In this document: positions 17,161-25,603 of the stretch, one piece after another
How the letters are laid out: each line of letters begins with the position of its first letter
How positions within the stretch are numbered: position 1 is the first letter of the stretch
Assembly: GCF_937912035.1 (NCBI RefSeq)
Contig: NZ_CALDPF010000043.1
Location: forward strand, 1-64,000
Length of the DNA: 64,000 bases
Source: an uncultured Bacteroides sp.
GTDB taxonomy: Bacteria > Bacteroidota > Bacteroidia > Bacteroidales > Bacteroidaceae
Direction of reading: 5' to 3'
Made by a program: the position numbers and the translations under genes
The notes under the pieces: model-generated
Database searches by the model: none
Told to the model about the DNA's origin: nothing
What the model saw: only the letters and a program-made list of their open reading frames with translations

Positions 17161-19488
17161 TTATTCAGATAAAAAGACCATTTTATCCGAAATAAACTGT
17201 TCTTCCATCCATCGACTGGAGATTTTCACCTTCAGTTCCTGTCCCATATAGTCCTCAAAGTAAAGCAGATGAAGTTCATGGAATCCTTCTTCCAAAGCGA
17301 TTTTTCCACCCTTGCGAGCAGCACTATGCGAACCATTGTTATCAATGACTACCTTTCCATCGATATAAAGCAACGAACCATCATCCGAATACAAATAGAA
17401 ATTGTAAACGCCCGTCTTCGGGATGTAGATATACGTCTTGAATTCATATCCGAAGTGATCCTTGGCCGGGGCATTGAGAATGGAGAAGTTCGGCATTGTA
17501 CCTTCATCTTTCTTTACACCATTCGTTTTGAAATGGTCGGTATGCTTGAACTTTCCTTCGTAGTAGATATAAGATACTCCGTTCTTGGTCGGCGACACTT
17601 GTTTAGCCGGAAGTGGAGTAACAGCCTCATCGTCCGAAGTAATGGCTGATGGATAATAATACGCCAAACTCTTTCCCGAAGGAGTAGCTATCCAAGTATC
17701 GAATTGGCGCTTTCCTTCCTGCAATTCGATGATACGGGCACCACGTTCCAAATCTCCGTAGGCATCGTGTCCCGATACTCGTCCGTAAGCCAAAGCAATG
17801 CCGTATTCCTGACCGATATAATCATTGTCATGATCATGACCGGCAAAGACACCCATCACATCACCTGCCTCTATCATAGCATGGAACATGCCGCTATTAA
17901 TTTTTGGGCAGCCTCCGTCTTCACCCAAATGTCCGTACATATCGGAACGACCATGGAGATGCTTGTATTCAGGCAAGGCTATATGGAAGAATGCTAAAGC
18001 AGGAAGAGCTTTACCTTTATTTATTTCTGTATAAGCACGACTTTGTTCCAAATACCAATTAATCTGATTTCTATCTATCCAAGCATAATTTCCATACTTT
18101 TCCGAATCCGTAGTGTAGTCGTTGGAATCCAAGCAATAAAGCAAGGCATTCACCTTATCAGTACCATCCGAAGCATACACAGGAAGGATATAATTACCAG
18201 TTCCGCTCAATGCTTCCGGTCCCTTCTCACCGAGAAAAAGGCGAGACTGACAAAGAATGTGATAAATGGAATCCTCCGAAAGGTTTTCAGCATCGTGGTT
18301 CCCCATGGTCACAGCAAACGGAATTTCTGCTTTTTCCATCATGTCGACCACCTTCTGCCATCCTTTCACAGCCGGTTTATCCGTTACAACATCTCCAGTG
18401 AGAATCACAACATCCGGTTTTTCCTTTTCCAATACCTTCAGAATGGTTTCGGGATTCTTTTCCGATTTTTCCGAGTTCGGCTCCCAATGTACATCAGTGA
18501 GTTGAGCTATTCTCAACTTTCCCTCCTTGAAACGAAGTGGCATAGCCACCTTCATCGGGTTGTTGGAGAGAATCAAGTTGTCTATCAGCGTACGGGCATC
18601 CGGTGTACCAGCAAAGTCCACCAAGACAATACCACAAGACTGCTTCAACCCTTGAGTATGCTTGGCGAGCATTGGATTCACAACGTCCGAGAAAGCAGCC
18701 GGTCCTGCCACAGGAAGCGCTGTAGCACTCGCAAAGCTGATATACCAACGGTTCTGCTTACCCTTATTTTTCATGGCCGTCTCCATGTTCTTCCAGGTGA
18801 TGCGTCCTTTGTAAGCCGCCTTCTTACCACTCGGGTAGCCATATTCATCTTCCACGGATACGAGAGTTTCATTTCCCTTCATATCCTTCAGTGTCACCCA
18901 ACAAGTAGTATTATCGTCCCAACCGTTGCATTGGGCACCTGGGTATTCCTTCAAAATGCGATCACGATGCATGAAAAGAATCTTGCCTCTCGCCTCGCCC
19001 AATGTCAAGTCGTTCTTGAAATCCTTCAAAACGTATGGAGCAAGAGCTTGGTCGTTCAAGCTGGCAGCTGCCAAACGGCGATAAGCTTCGGATTCTCCCC
19101 CCTCCTTCTTCAAGGAAACAAAAAGCATTTCGGACGGATTTTTCTTTAAGAATTCGATGAAAACCGGAAGTACGTCTGTTTCCCAATAGATTTCCTGAAA
19201 CTGCACGCTATGGTATACACCCAACTTCCCGTTCTCACAAGCCTGTAAACGGATATCGAATCCTCTCACACCTATTTCCAGTTGTTCACGAATCGTTATG
19301 TCCTGCGTCTGCAAAGCTTCTCCACCCAACAAAGCACCACTATCGTGTGTAGCAGGGATAGTCAATTGGCAAACCGGAATTTCATCGGACAATCCCTTCA
19401 TCCAAGCACTACGGTTCAACGTCTGTGAAAAAACCGCAGTCGCATAGCCCATGAGGCAAGCAATCAATAAGAGTGTTTTTCTTGTCAT
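17161..19488 (-). CDS. secreted PI-PLC / metallophosphatase / PA14 fusion protein
   Basis: 775 residues with signal peptide (cleavage near AVFSQ22). Residues about 25-310 are a PLC-X (bacterial PI-specific phospholipase C) domain. H48-D49 (TIPATHDSG), D78-R80 (RGFDIRL), H93 (VYHSV) and D291 (IVLVD) reproduce the His/Asp/Arg set of bacterial PI-PLC in order and near-normal spacing. Residues about 320-590 are a calcineurin-like metallophosphoesterase with D332/H334 (TDVH), GD366, GNH398D, H502 and GHDHD (550-554), all ligands present. Residues 635-775 form a PA14-like domain (SDDGSLLYIDG, NNGSHSA) related to that of the GH92 protein. PI-PLC cleaves phosphatidylinositol or GPI; the second domain could remove the resulting phosphate. 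The substrate is inferred. It opens the mannosidase locus. Confidence 0.88.
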   Translation of the reverse strand: MTRKTLLLIACLMGYATAVFSQTLNRSAWMKGLSDEIPVCQLTIPATHDSGALLGGEALQTQDITIREQLEIGVRGFDIRLQACENGKLGVYHSVQFQEIYWETDVLPVFIEFLKKNPSEMLFVSLKKEGGESEAYRRLAAASLNDQALAPYVLKDFKNDLTLGEARGKILFMHRDRILKEYPGAQCNGWDDNTTCWVTLKDMKGNETLVSVEDEYGYPSGKKAAYKGRITWKNMETAMKNKGKQNRWYISFASATALPVAGPAAFSDVVNPMLAKHTQGLKQSCGIVLVDFAGTPDARTLIDNLILSNNPMKVAMPLRFKEGKLRIAQLTDVHWEPNSEKSEKNPETILKVLEKEKPDVVILTGDVVTDKPAVKGWQKVVDMMEKAEIPFAVTMGNHDAENLSEDSIYHILCQSRLFLGEKGPEALSGTGNYILPVYASDGTDKVNALLYCLDSNDYTTDSEKYGNYAWIDRNQINWYLEQSRAYTEINKGKALPALAFFHIALPEYKHLHGRSDMYGHLGEDGGCPKINSGMFHAMIEAGDVMGVFAGHDHDNDYIGQEYGIALAYGRVSGHDAYGDLERGARIIELQEGKRQFDTWIATPSGKSLAYYYPSAITSDDEAVTPLPAKQVSPTKNGVSYIYYEGKFKHTDHFKTNGVKKDEGTMPNFSILNAPAKDHFGYEFKTYIYIPKTGVYNFYLYSDDGSLLYIDGKVVIDNNGSHSAARKGGKIALEEGFHELHLLYFEDYMGQELKVKISSRWMEEQFISDKMVFLSE

Positions 19489-19516
19489 AAATTCATCATT
19501 TATTATTTATTGCAAG

Positions 19517-19549
19517 CAAAATTAGAAAAAATAAGTTGGAAAGAACAAA
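19517..19549 (-). promoter_or_regulatory. promoter of the PLC fusion gene
   Basis: Minus strand TTTG (19549-19546), 21 nt, then TAATTTTG (19524-19517), 29 bp upstream of the ATG. Confidence 0.55.
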
Positions 19550-19550
19550 G

Positions 19551-19573
19551 AATATACGTTTTAATCGTATATT
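19551..19573. promoter_or_regulatory. inverted-repeat operator between the PLC and pfkB genes
   Basis: AATATACG (19551-19558) and CGTATATT (19566-19573) are perfect 8-bp arms around 7 nt. It overlaps the pfkB -7 box (19568-19575) and sits next to the -33 element of the PLC gene, so one regulator could control both directions. The binding protein is unknown. Confidence 0.5.
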
Positions 19574-19575
19574 TG
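19568..19575 (+). promoter_or_regulatory. -7 box of the pfkB-family gene
   Basis: TATATTTG matches TAnnTTTG, 48 bp upstream of the ATG at 19624. It overlaps the right arm of the inverted repeat. Confidence 0.5.
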
Positions 19576-19623
19576 TGCAATTATATTCATCGATTCGAAA
19601 ACAAAACGAAATATTGTTGACAT

Positions 19624-20496
19624 ATGAAAAACATTTGTTGTATCGGTCACATCACATTGGACAAGATTGTCACACCGAAACAGACCACTTATATGGCAGG
19701 AGGAACCTCCTATTATTTCTCACATGCATTCAGCCGCCTAAAAGATTTCTCGCACTATAAACTGGTGACTGCTTTGGCCGAATCGGAATATCCTTCGGCA
19801 GAAGCCATCCGTGATTTAGGCATCGATGTAAAGATTATCCCTAGCCGAAAGACGGTTTATTTTGAAAACATCTATGGTGATAATCCCGATGACCGTAGCC
19901 AACGTGTATTGGCCAAGGCCGATCCTTTCACTAACGAGAATTTGGCCAATGTAGAGGCGGATATCTACCACTTAGGCACGTTATTAGCCGATGATTTCTC
20001 GCTCGAAGTTATCAAGCATCTTTCTGAAAAGGGTGTACTCTCGGCCGATGCTCAAGGTTATCTTCGTGAAGTACGTGGAGAAAAGGTATACGCTATCGAT
20101 TGGGAAGAAAAGCTCGAAGCACTGAAATACATTGATATCCTCAAGGTTAACGAGAAAGAAATGGAAGTGCTTACCGGATATAGTGATCCTGAAAAGGCAG
20201 CCCGTCAGTTAGGCGAATGGGGTGTGAAGGAAGTGCTCATTACGTTAGGTAGCTTAGGTTCATTGATTTATGCAGAAGGCGAGTTCCATCGTATTCCTGC
20301 ATTTCCACCGAAAGAAGTAGTGGATGCTACCGGTTGTGGCGACACATATGCTGCTGGTTATTTGTACAAGCGAAGCCAAGGAGCTTCTTACTACGATGCC
20401 GGATGTTTTGCTGCAGCCATGTCTACTCTTAAACTAGAACATCACGGACCGTTCAGCGGTACAGAAGAAGACATTCAAGCAATTATCAACGCATAA
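19624..20496 (+). CDS. PfkB-family carbohydrate (or cyclitol) kinase
   Basis: 290-residue ribokinase-fold kinase. It has the N-terminal GHITLDKIV and AGGTSYYFS segments, the second PfkB signature DATGCGDTYAAGYLY with its anion hole and catalytic Asp, and KVNEKEMEVLTG, where ribokinase-fold enzymes contact the nucleotide. Substrates of the family include ribose, fructose, adenosine and myo-inositol, and the motifs do not decide between them. It is divergent from the PLC gene across a shared inverted repeat. Acting on a sugar or inositol released by that locus is therefore plausible, but this is inference. Confidence 0.85.
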   Translation: MKNICCIGHITLDKIVTPKQTTYMAGGTSYYFSHAFSRLKDFSHYKLVTALAESEYPSAEAIRDLGIDVKIIPSRKTVYFENIYGDNPDDRSQRVLAKADPFTNENLANVEADIYHLGTLLADDFSLEVIKHLSEKGVLSADAQGYLREVRGEKVYAIDWEEKLEALKYIDILKVNEKEMEVLTGYSDPEKAARQLGEWGVKEVLITLGSLGSLIYAEGEFHRIPAFPPKEVVDATGCGDTYAAGYLYKRSQGASYYDAGCFAAAMSTLKLEHHGPFSGTEEDIQAIINA

Positions 20497-20529
20497 AAAA
20501 AGAGGTTCCCAATCGGAAACCTCTTTTTT
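20495..20529. terminator. bidirectional terminator between pfkB and the MFS gene
   Basis: AAAAAAGAGGTT pairs with AACCTCTTTTTT around CCCAATCGGA, with extra CC/GG pairing after a bulged A. The A and T tracts on both sides serve the two converging genes. Confidence 0.85.
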
Positions 20530-20538
20530 TATATTATC

Positions 20539-21747
20539 TTATCGTATTCGAACGACTTTCAAAGCGTATGCCAAGACCACCATATACGAAATAAGTGGAA
20601 CGATGAACGAGAACGACATGCTGGTCATATCGCCTACCGTACCCATCAACAATGGGCCTACGGCTCCACCAATCGGAGTCATCATCAAATAAGAAGAAGC
20701 ACGCTTGGTGTTATTACCCAATCCGCGCAAGCAGATAGCAAAGATCGTAGGGAACATAATCGCTTCGAACAAATAAATCAGAATCAAGGAAACGAAAGAA
20801 ACCATTCCGAGATTCATGACTACCATAGCTGTCGCCAATACGGTTCCTATCGCACAAATCAACAGGAACTTTTCGGCACGGACAAAGCGCATAATCCAGC
20901 TACCCAAGAAACGTCCGCACATAAACAATCCCAAACCAGCTACAGACAAAAGCTTGGCTGCATCAAGAGCATTCATCCAACCATCGTCCACCACATAATT
21001 TATAAAAAAACTATTGATGGAGATTTCGGCAATCTCGTAGCAGAACAAAGCCGAAATACCAAAAACGAACAACTTGTTCGACCAAACACCCTTCTTACTT
21101 GCAGTAGTTTCTGTCTGTACGGCATCTTCAGCATGAGTGATTTCAGGAAGTTGGACTCTTGAGAAAATCAAAGCTACCACCAATACCACGATACCCATCA
21201 TCATGTATGGGAAAGAAAGATTAGCTTCCTGACCTTCGGAGAACAACATCATACCCACCAACAAAGGAGCGCAAGCACATCCCAATCCATTGAAGGATTG
21301 AGCCAAGTTCAAGCGGCTGGCAGCTGTTTCGCGATCACCTAATTCGGTCATGTAAGGATTGGCAGCTGTTTCAAGGAACACCAAACCACAAGCAATAACA
21401 AACAAGGAGAACAAGAAGAAATTGAACGACATGAAATATTCGCCCGGGATAAACAGAAGCGAACCGATGCCGAAAAGCAGTAGACCAAATACTACCCCCT
21501 TGCGATAACCGTTACGGGCAATGAACAGACCGGCTGGTATAGCCATGATGAAATAACCCAAATAAAACATCACCTGAATCATTGCAGAATGAGCCAAGCT
21601 AATTCCCAACGCTTCCTGGAAATGCTTATTCAACACATCCAAAATAGCACGGGCAAATCCCCACATAAAGAAGAGGGAGGTTACCAAGACGAACGGCAAC
21701 AAATATTCCTTCTTCACCAAAGCATGCGCTTTCTTTTGTTGTTCCAT
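20539..21747 (-). CDS. FucP/GluP-type sugar permease (MFS)
   Basis: 402-residue inner-membrane protein with about 12 hydrophobic segments. It starts LPFVLVTSLFFMWGFARAILDVLNKHFQ, the signature of the fucose/glucose-mannose:proton symporter family, and includes VFLETAANPYMTELGD and LNLAQSFNGLGC. It probably imports a hexose such as mannose or fucose. It lies 38 bp after the DUF5686 gene and no promoter box was seen between them, so they may be co-transcribed. Confidence 0.88.
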   Translation of the reverse strand: MEQQKKAHALVKKEYLLPFVLVTSLFFMWGFARAILDVLNKHFQEALGISLAHSAMIQVMFYLGYFIMAIPAGLFIARNGYRKGVVFGLLLFGIGSLLFIPGEYFMSFNFFLFSLFVIACGLVFLETAANPYMTELGDRETAASRLNLAQSFNGLGCACAPLLVGMMLFSEGQEANLSFPYMMMGIVVLVVALIFSRVQLPEITHAEDAVQTETTASKKGVWSNKLFVFGISALFCYEIAEISINSFFINYVVDDGWMNALDAAKLLSVAGLGLFMCGRFLGSWIMRFVRAEKFLLICAIGTVLATAMVVMNLGMVSFVSLILIYLFEAIMFPTIFAICLRGLGNNTKRASSYLMMTPIGGAVGPLLMGTVGDMTSMSFSFIVPLISYMVVLAYALKVVRIR

Positions 21748-21785
21748 GATTTTAAAGTTTCTCTATTTATTACTCTTTATGTTTC

Positions 21786-24422
21786 TTAGAATACGGTACG
21801 GATCATCAAGCGGACACCCCACTTATTGGCTGTAGGCAAGTCATTATAATTCAAACGGCGGACATATTCCACATGCAACAGCTTGAAGATGTTATGGATA
21901 CCGGCACAAAGTTCCACATACGGTTCCTTCGGATTCATCACATGACTGGAGTAATCGAAGATGCCACCTGGACGATAATGTCCCGGGAACATCATCAATG
22001 TCTTGTCATTGCGGTTTTCTTCCAAGAACGGATTATTCTTATCAGTCAATTCTCCCCACAAACACTTGATACCGATAAACTCACGCCACTTCAACTTCTT
22101 GATCAATGGAATACGGTTGAAGAGTTTGCCTTGCATGTTCCACGAAATATCGAGCGAGGCAAAACGGTCGTTCAAGAATTCCATATTGTTAATCAAGTTG
22201 AAGGTACCATCCTGAATGATGTACGACAAGTTGGCTGCCGGCATGATGAGCAATGGGAACGGTACCTTGTCCCACTGAATACCTCCCTTCAAGTAAGTAT
22301 CGATATTACCCCATGAACCTAACCAAAGACGCTTGTAGAATCCGGCTTCCGTATAATTATAGGTATATTCCGAACCCAATACACCATTCATACCAAACGT
22401 GTGCGACAGCGAGAATACCGGAGCATCCAAGTTGATCGGCAAACGGCGTTGCTTGGTATTGACAAACGTTTCGCCCGGAGCAAATCGCACTCCTACGGTT
22501 GCTTCGGCTATGGTAATGTCCTTGGTATTGTATGGAGTATGCATGAATTCATCCCCCTTAATGCTTCCATTGGCAATGGCTTGTTGCAATTGGGACTCCC
22601 CTTCCATCGTACGGTAAAACAAGTCACCACACGGCTCATAGTTAGCATGACGGAGCATGACGGTGGTCTTCAAACCGTTCTCGCGTTCGTGTTCGTAATT
22701 GATCGTAAACTTACGTTCGTAGTTATACAACGTCTGCTTCGCCCATTTCAACGAAGTGAACATATTATCTTTGTCGGTATTGATATACTTGTCTGAAGGC
22801 AACATATTATCGTACTGATAAGATACAGCCACCGAATGCTTCGGAAATTCGCGTGGCAGATACCCTTTCTTATCGAAAGAATATTCCACCTGTCCCAAAT
22901 ACTTCAGTTTTTCATCCTTGAAACCATAAGCAGCATATCCTTTGAAATACCAGTTCGGGTTCAAATTGGCAGTAGTCTGTGCTGAAGCTCTCAAACGAGT
23001 TCCATCGATATAGTTACTGGTCAGAATGGTATTGATAGGACCGATGTCCACCTTACTCGGATGTTCCTTGCTTCCTGTTTCTACAAAGTTTTCAATCAAT
23101 GCCTTCAAACCGAAGAGCACATACTTGAAACCTTTGATATTGGCTAGTTTCTGTACGAAACCACCCATATTGCTTTCCGACTTTGTGAGTTCCGTTGCAC
23201 GATAGCGGTTCCAAAAGTCATCGTTACGCATCATGGCATTTACATCCTTGATTTCCCTTCCTTTCTTTTTGAACACACGCTCGTTGGTATCCAAGAAGTT
23301 ATAATCGGAATTATGAGTTGCACGTCGCACCATGAAGCGTCCGCCGAAGAAGTTCAATTCACATAGCATATCGTCCGAAAGCTGTACCCATTCACCCGTA
23401 GGCAAAGCTCCAAACTGCTGCTTGATAGACATGGTTTCCACGAAGTTCACGTCCGTCTTTTTCGGAAGGTTCAGCACACATTGTTTCAAACGGAAGGTAG
23501 AATCGGCCAAAATATACAACGTACCCGTAAAGCCGAAATCCTGCGGATTGTTAGGCACGAAACTCAACTGGAAACATTTGTCCTTCTCCACATAAGTAGT
23601 ATCCATGATATAGTAACGATAAAAACCTATACCATTGTCTGAAATCGGACTATCGAACGGATATTGTAACAAACGGACACGATCTTCGTACACATTGACG
23701 TTCTGGAATACATCCTTCAATACCGTTGTCAGCATATCTCCCGTATTGAAAAGTTCGTTCACCCCGGTAGAGTTGATACCCTTGATGACATGCTTTTCAC
23801 TCTCCGGATTCTTACGATATACGATTTGAGTCAATGTCTCGTCTACCGACAATGGCAAAATGTTCTTGTCGATTTCCGGACAATACTCCACTTGTTCACG
23901 GAAAAAAGGATATTGCTTGAAAAGTTTGGATTCACGCAAAGAGTCGGCTGTAATATTATTCAGAGCCAACGTCAGTTTCTGATATACATTGTAATCATAG
24001 TGATCCTTCTGCTTCAGGTCATCCAGTTCTTTACTGGCTACTACCTTCTTCATCAATTCTACAGCTGGATTATTCTTACGGGAATACTTCTGACGCTTCG
24101 GCTTGACAATCACTTCGTTCAACGTATATTCCGAAGGATTGAGTTCAACAATCATTTCCTTTGTCTTGTGGTCAATAGGCACTCTCTTGGTATCATATCC
24201 CACAGAAGAAAAAGTCAGTTCCTTCCATTCAGGAAATTTATCTACCTCGAAACGACCGTCCATGTCAGTGATTCCACCCACTCCCTTGCCTTCATAAAAA
24301 ACATTCGCATACATAATGGGTTCACCAGTCTTGGCATCCTTTAAAACGCCAGTGATTTGTGCCAAAAGTTGGCTGCAACACATCAATACAAACAGCAAGG
24401 AAAAAAGTATTTTTTTCTGCAT
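21786..24422 (-). CDS. DUF5686-type outer-membrane protein with carboxypeptidase-like domain
   Basis: About 878 residues with signal peptide MQKKILFSLLFVLMCCSQ. A CarboxypepD_reg domain follows (GVLKDAKTGEPIMYANVFYEG ... TLNEVIVKPKRQKYSRKNNP), then a long beta-rich region ending in an aromatic/Arg strand (WGVRLMIRTVF), consistent with an outer-membrane barrel. Family function is not established. I chose ATG 24420-24422, since the longer frame to 24479 has no signal peptide at its start and runs through the promoter box at 24462-24469. Confidence 0.85.
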   Translation of the reverse strand: MQKKILFSLLFVLMCCSQLLAQITGVLKDAKTGEPIMYANVFYEGKGVGGITDMDGRFEVDKFPEWKELTFSSVGYDTKRVPIDHKTKEMIVELNPSEYTLNEVIVKPKRQKYSRKNNPAVELMKKVVASKELDDLKQKDHYDYNVYQKLTLALNNITADSLRESKLFKQYPFFREQVEYCPEIDKNILPLSVDETLTQIVYRKNPESEKHVIKGINSTGVNELFNTGDMLTTVLKDVFQNVNVYEDRVRLLQYPFDSPISDNGIGFYRYYIMDTTYVEKDKCFQLSFVPNNPQDFGFTGTLYILADSTFRLKQCVLNLPKKTDVNFVETMSIKQQFGALPTGEWVQLSDDMLCELNFFGGRFMVRRATHNSDYNFLDTNERVFKKKGREIKDVNAMMRNDDFWNRYRATELTKSESNMGGFVQKLANIKGFKYVLFGLKALIENFVETGSKEHPSKVDIGPINTILTSNYIDGTRLRASAQTTANLNPNWYFKGYAAYGFKDEKLKYLGQVEYSFDKKGYLPREFPKHSVAVSYQYDNMLPSDKYINTDKDNMFTSLKWAKQTLYNYERKFTINYEHERENGLKTTVMLRHANYEPCGDLFYRTMEGESQLQQAIANGSIKGDEFMHTPYNTKDITIAEATVGVRFAPGETFVNTKQRRLPINLDAPVFSLSHTFGMNGVLGSEYTYNYTEAGFYKRLWLGSWGNIDTYLKGGIQWDKVPFPLLIMPAANLSYIIQDGTFNLINNMEFLNDRFASLDISWNMQGKLFNRIPLIKKLKWREFIGIKCLWGELTDKNNPFLEENRNDKTLMMFPGHYRPGGIFDYSSHVMNPKEPYVELCAGIHNIFKLLHVEYVRRLNYNDLPTANKWGVRLMIRTVF

Positions 24423-24461
24423 ATCAAAAAACTTAATGAATACTTGTTCAGTTTCAGTCTG

Positions 24462-24469
24462 CAAAAATA
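24462..24469 (-). promoter_or_regulatory. -7 box of the DUF5686 gene
   Basis: Minus-strand TATTTTTG, 40 bp upstream of the chosen ATG. Confidence 0.5.
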
Positions 24470-24621
24470 CAAAAAGCAAGCAACACTCACAAAAACTAGG
24501 GTACTTCCTCCTTACAAATAGAACATTTTTTCAGAATTAATTCCTAGATTTTAGAATTATTATGGAAATTTAGAACGATATTTTTATGTTACCCCATAGA
24601 TTATTTTCCAAATTTTATTTG

Positions 24622-24629
24622 TATTTTTG
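24622..24629 (+). promoter_or_regulatory. -7 box of the inositol-lipid operon
   Basis: TATTTTTG, 24 bp upstream of the GTG start of the PgpA-like gene. No good -33 element is seen. Confidence 0.5.
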
Positions 24630-24652
24630 CAAAAATTAAAGTTTTTGAACCA

Positions 24653-25129
24653 GTGAAAAAGATTCCCTTTTACCACCAATTCATTGCTACAGGACTAGGA
24701 GTCGGATACTTTCCTTACGGCCCTGGTACAATGGGAGCTCTGCTAGCCATCCTTGTTTGGTATCCCCTAGCTACCTGTCTTAGCTATCTTTTATGGCTTG
24801 GTATTCTCTTCGGTCTGATTATTTTATTCACGATATTAGGAGCCTGGTCATCGACCGTGGCTGAACGATATTGGGGAGAAGACCCTTCCCGAGTAGTCAT
24901 CGACGAGGTAGTAGGACAATGGATTGCCTTATTGGCTGTTCCGGCTGTATTTTCATGGTGGCATGTATTGGCAGCATTTATCCTTTTCCGCTTCTTCGAT
25001 ATTGTCAAACCGCTTGGCGTACGCCAAATGGAAAATTTCAAAAGCGGTTGGGGTATCATGGCCGATGACATTCTAGCAGGTATCTATGGAGCTATCATCC
25101 TCTATCTAATAACAGCAATTCCATGGTAA
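24653..25129 (+). CDS. PgpA-family phosphatase (probable PI-phosphate phosphatase)
   Basis: 158-residue membrane phosphatase. The family pattern is clear: ATGLGVGYFPYGPGTMGAL near the N-terminus, VIDEVVGQWIAL in the middle, FFDIVKPLGVRQMENF and MADDILAGIYGAI at the end. PgpA normally dephosphorylates phosphatidylglycerophosphate. In the matching Bacteroides cluster this position is assigned to phosphatidylinositol-phosphate dephosphorylation. The start is GTG (24653-24655), and no in-frame ATG lies between it and the promoter. The end overlaps the GtrA gene by 7 bp. Confidence 0.87.
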   Translation: MKKIPFYHQFIATGLGVGYFPYGPGTMGALLAILVWYPLATCLSYLLWLGILFGLIILFTILGAWSSTVAERYWGEDPSRVVIDEVVGQWIALLAVPAVFSWWHVLAAFILFRFFDIVKPLGVRQMENFKSGWGIMADDILAGIYGAIILYLITAIPW

Positions 25130-25599
25130 AAGCCAAGAAAAGACATAGTCTGTTTATGTTTCTGCGTGCTCAGCTGTCCGCACAATTCGCTACGCTAGCC
25201 GACTTCATTTTGACTTATGTCTGTTTCAAATGGTTTGGAATCTATTATGTATTGGCAACCTCCATCGGAGCCATTACGGGAGGTATCATCAATTGTGTCA
25301 TCAATTATAAATGGGCATTCGCCACAAAAGATTGCCAATTCAAATGGGTATTTTTTAAATACGTCCTTGTATGGATAGGCAGCTTCGTCCTGAATGTAGG
25401 AGGTGTGTATCTCCTAGTGGAATTCATGCAGGACAATACGCATCTATGGGAAAGAGCCAGTGGCTTCTATCTGATTATTGCCAAGGTTATTGCCTCCATC
25501 ATTGTTTCCGTCGGTTGGAATTATGTACTCCACCGATATTTCGTTTTCCAGGATGCCAAAATCCTGACACGAATCAAAAGTATATTCAAAAAAAACTAA
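25123..25599 (+). CDS. GtrA-like small membrane protein
   Basis: 158 residues with four hydrophobic segments. Typical GtrA/DPMS4 features are AQLSAQFATLADFILTYVCF, GGIINCVINYKWAF and NYVLHRYFVFQ. The family includes polyprenyl-linked sugar flippases and small membrane partners of lipid-modifying enzymes. Inside this operon a role in moving or modifying a lipid-linked product is possible, but not shown. It overlaps the PgpA gene by 7 bp and lies 4 bp before the phosphatidyltransferase gene. Confidence 0.85.
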   Translation: MVKAKKRHSLFMFLRAQLSAQFATLADFILTYVCFKWFGIYYVLATSIGAITGGIINCVINYKWAFATKDCQFKWVFFKYVLVWIGSFVLNVGGVYLLVEFMQDNTHLWERASGFYLIIAKVIASIIVSVGWNYVLHRYFVFQDAKILTRIKSIFKKN

Positions 25600-25603
25600 G
25601 ATA

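Noticed and set aside
18043..19149. 368-codon plus-strand frame opposite the PLC gene
   Set aside because: Antisense to well-conserved catalytic motifs; composition is that of a reverse-complement frame.
24480..24652. Inositol-phosphate synthase gene or remnant before the PgpA gene
   Set aside because: The 173-bp gap is A/T-rich with a promoter box only; no MIPS-like coding remnant could be read on either strand.
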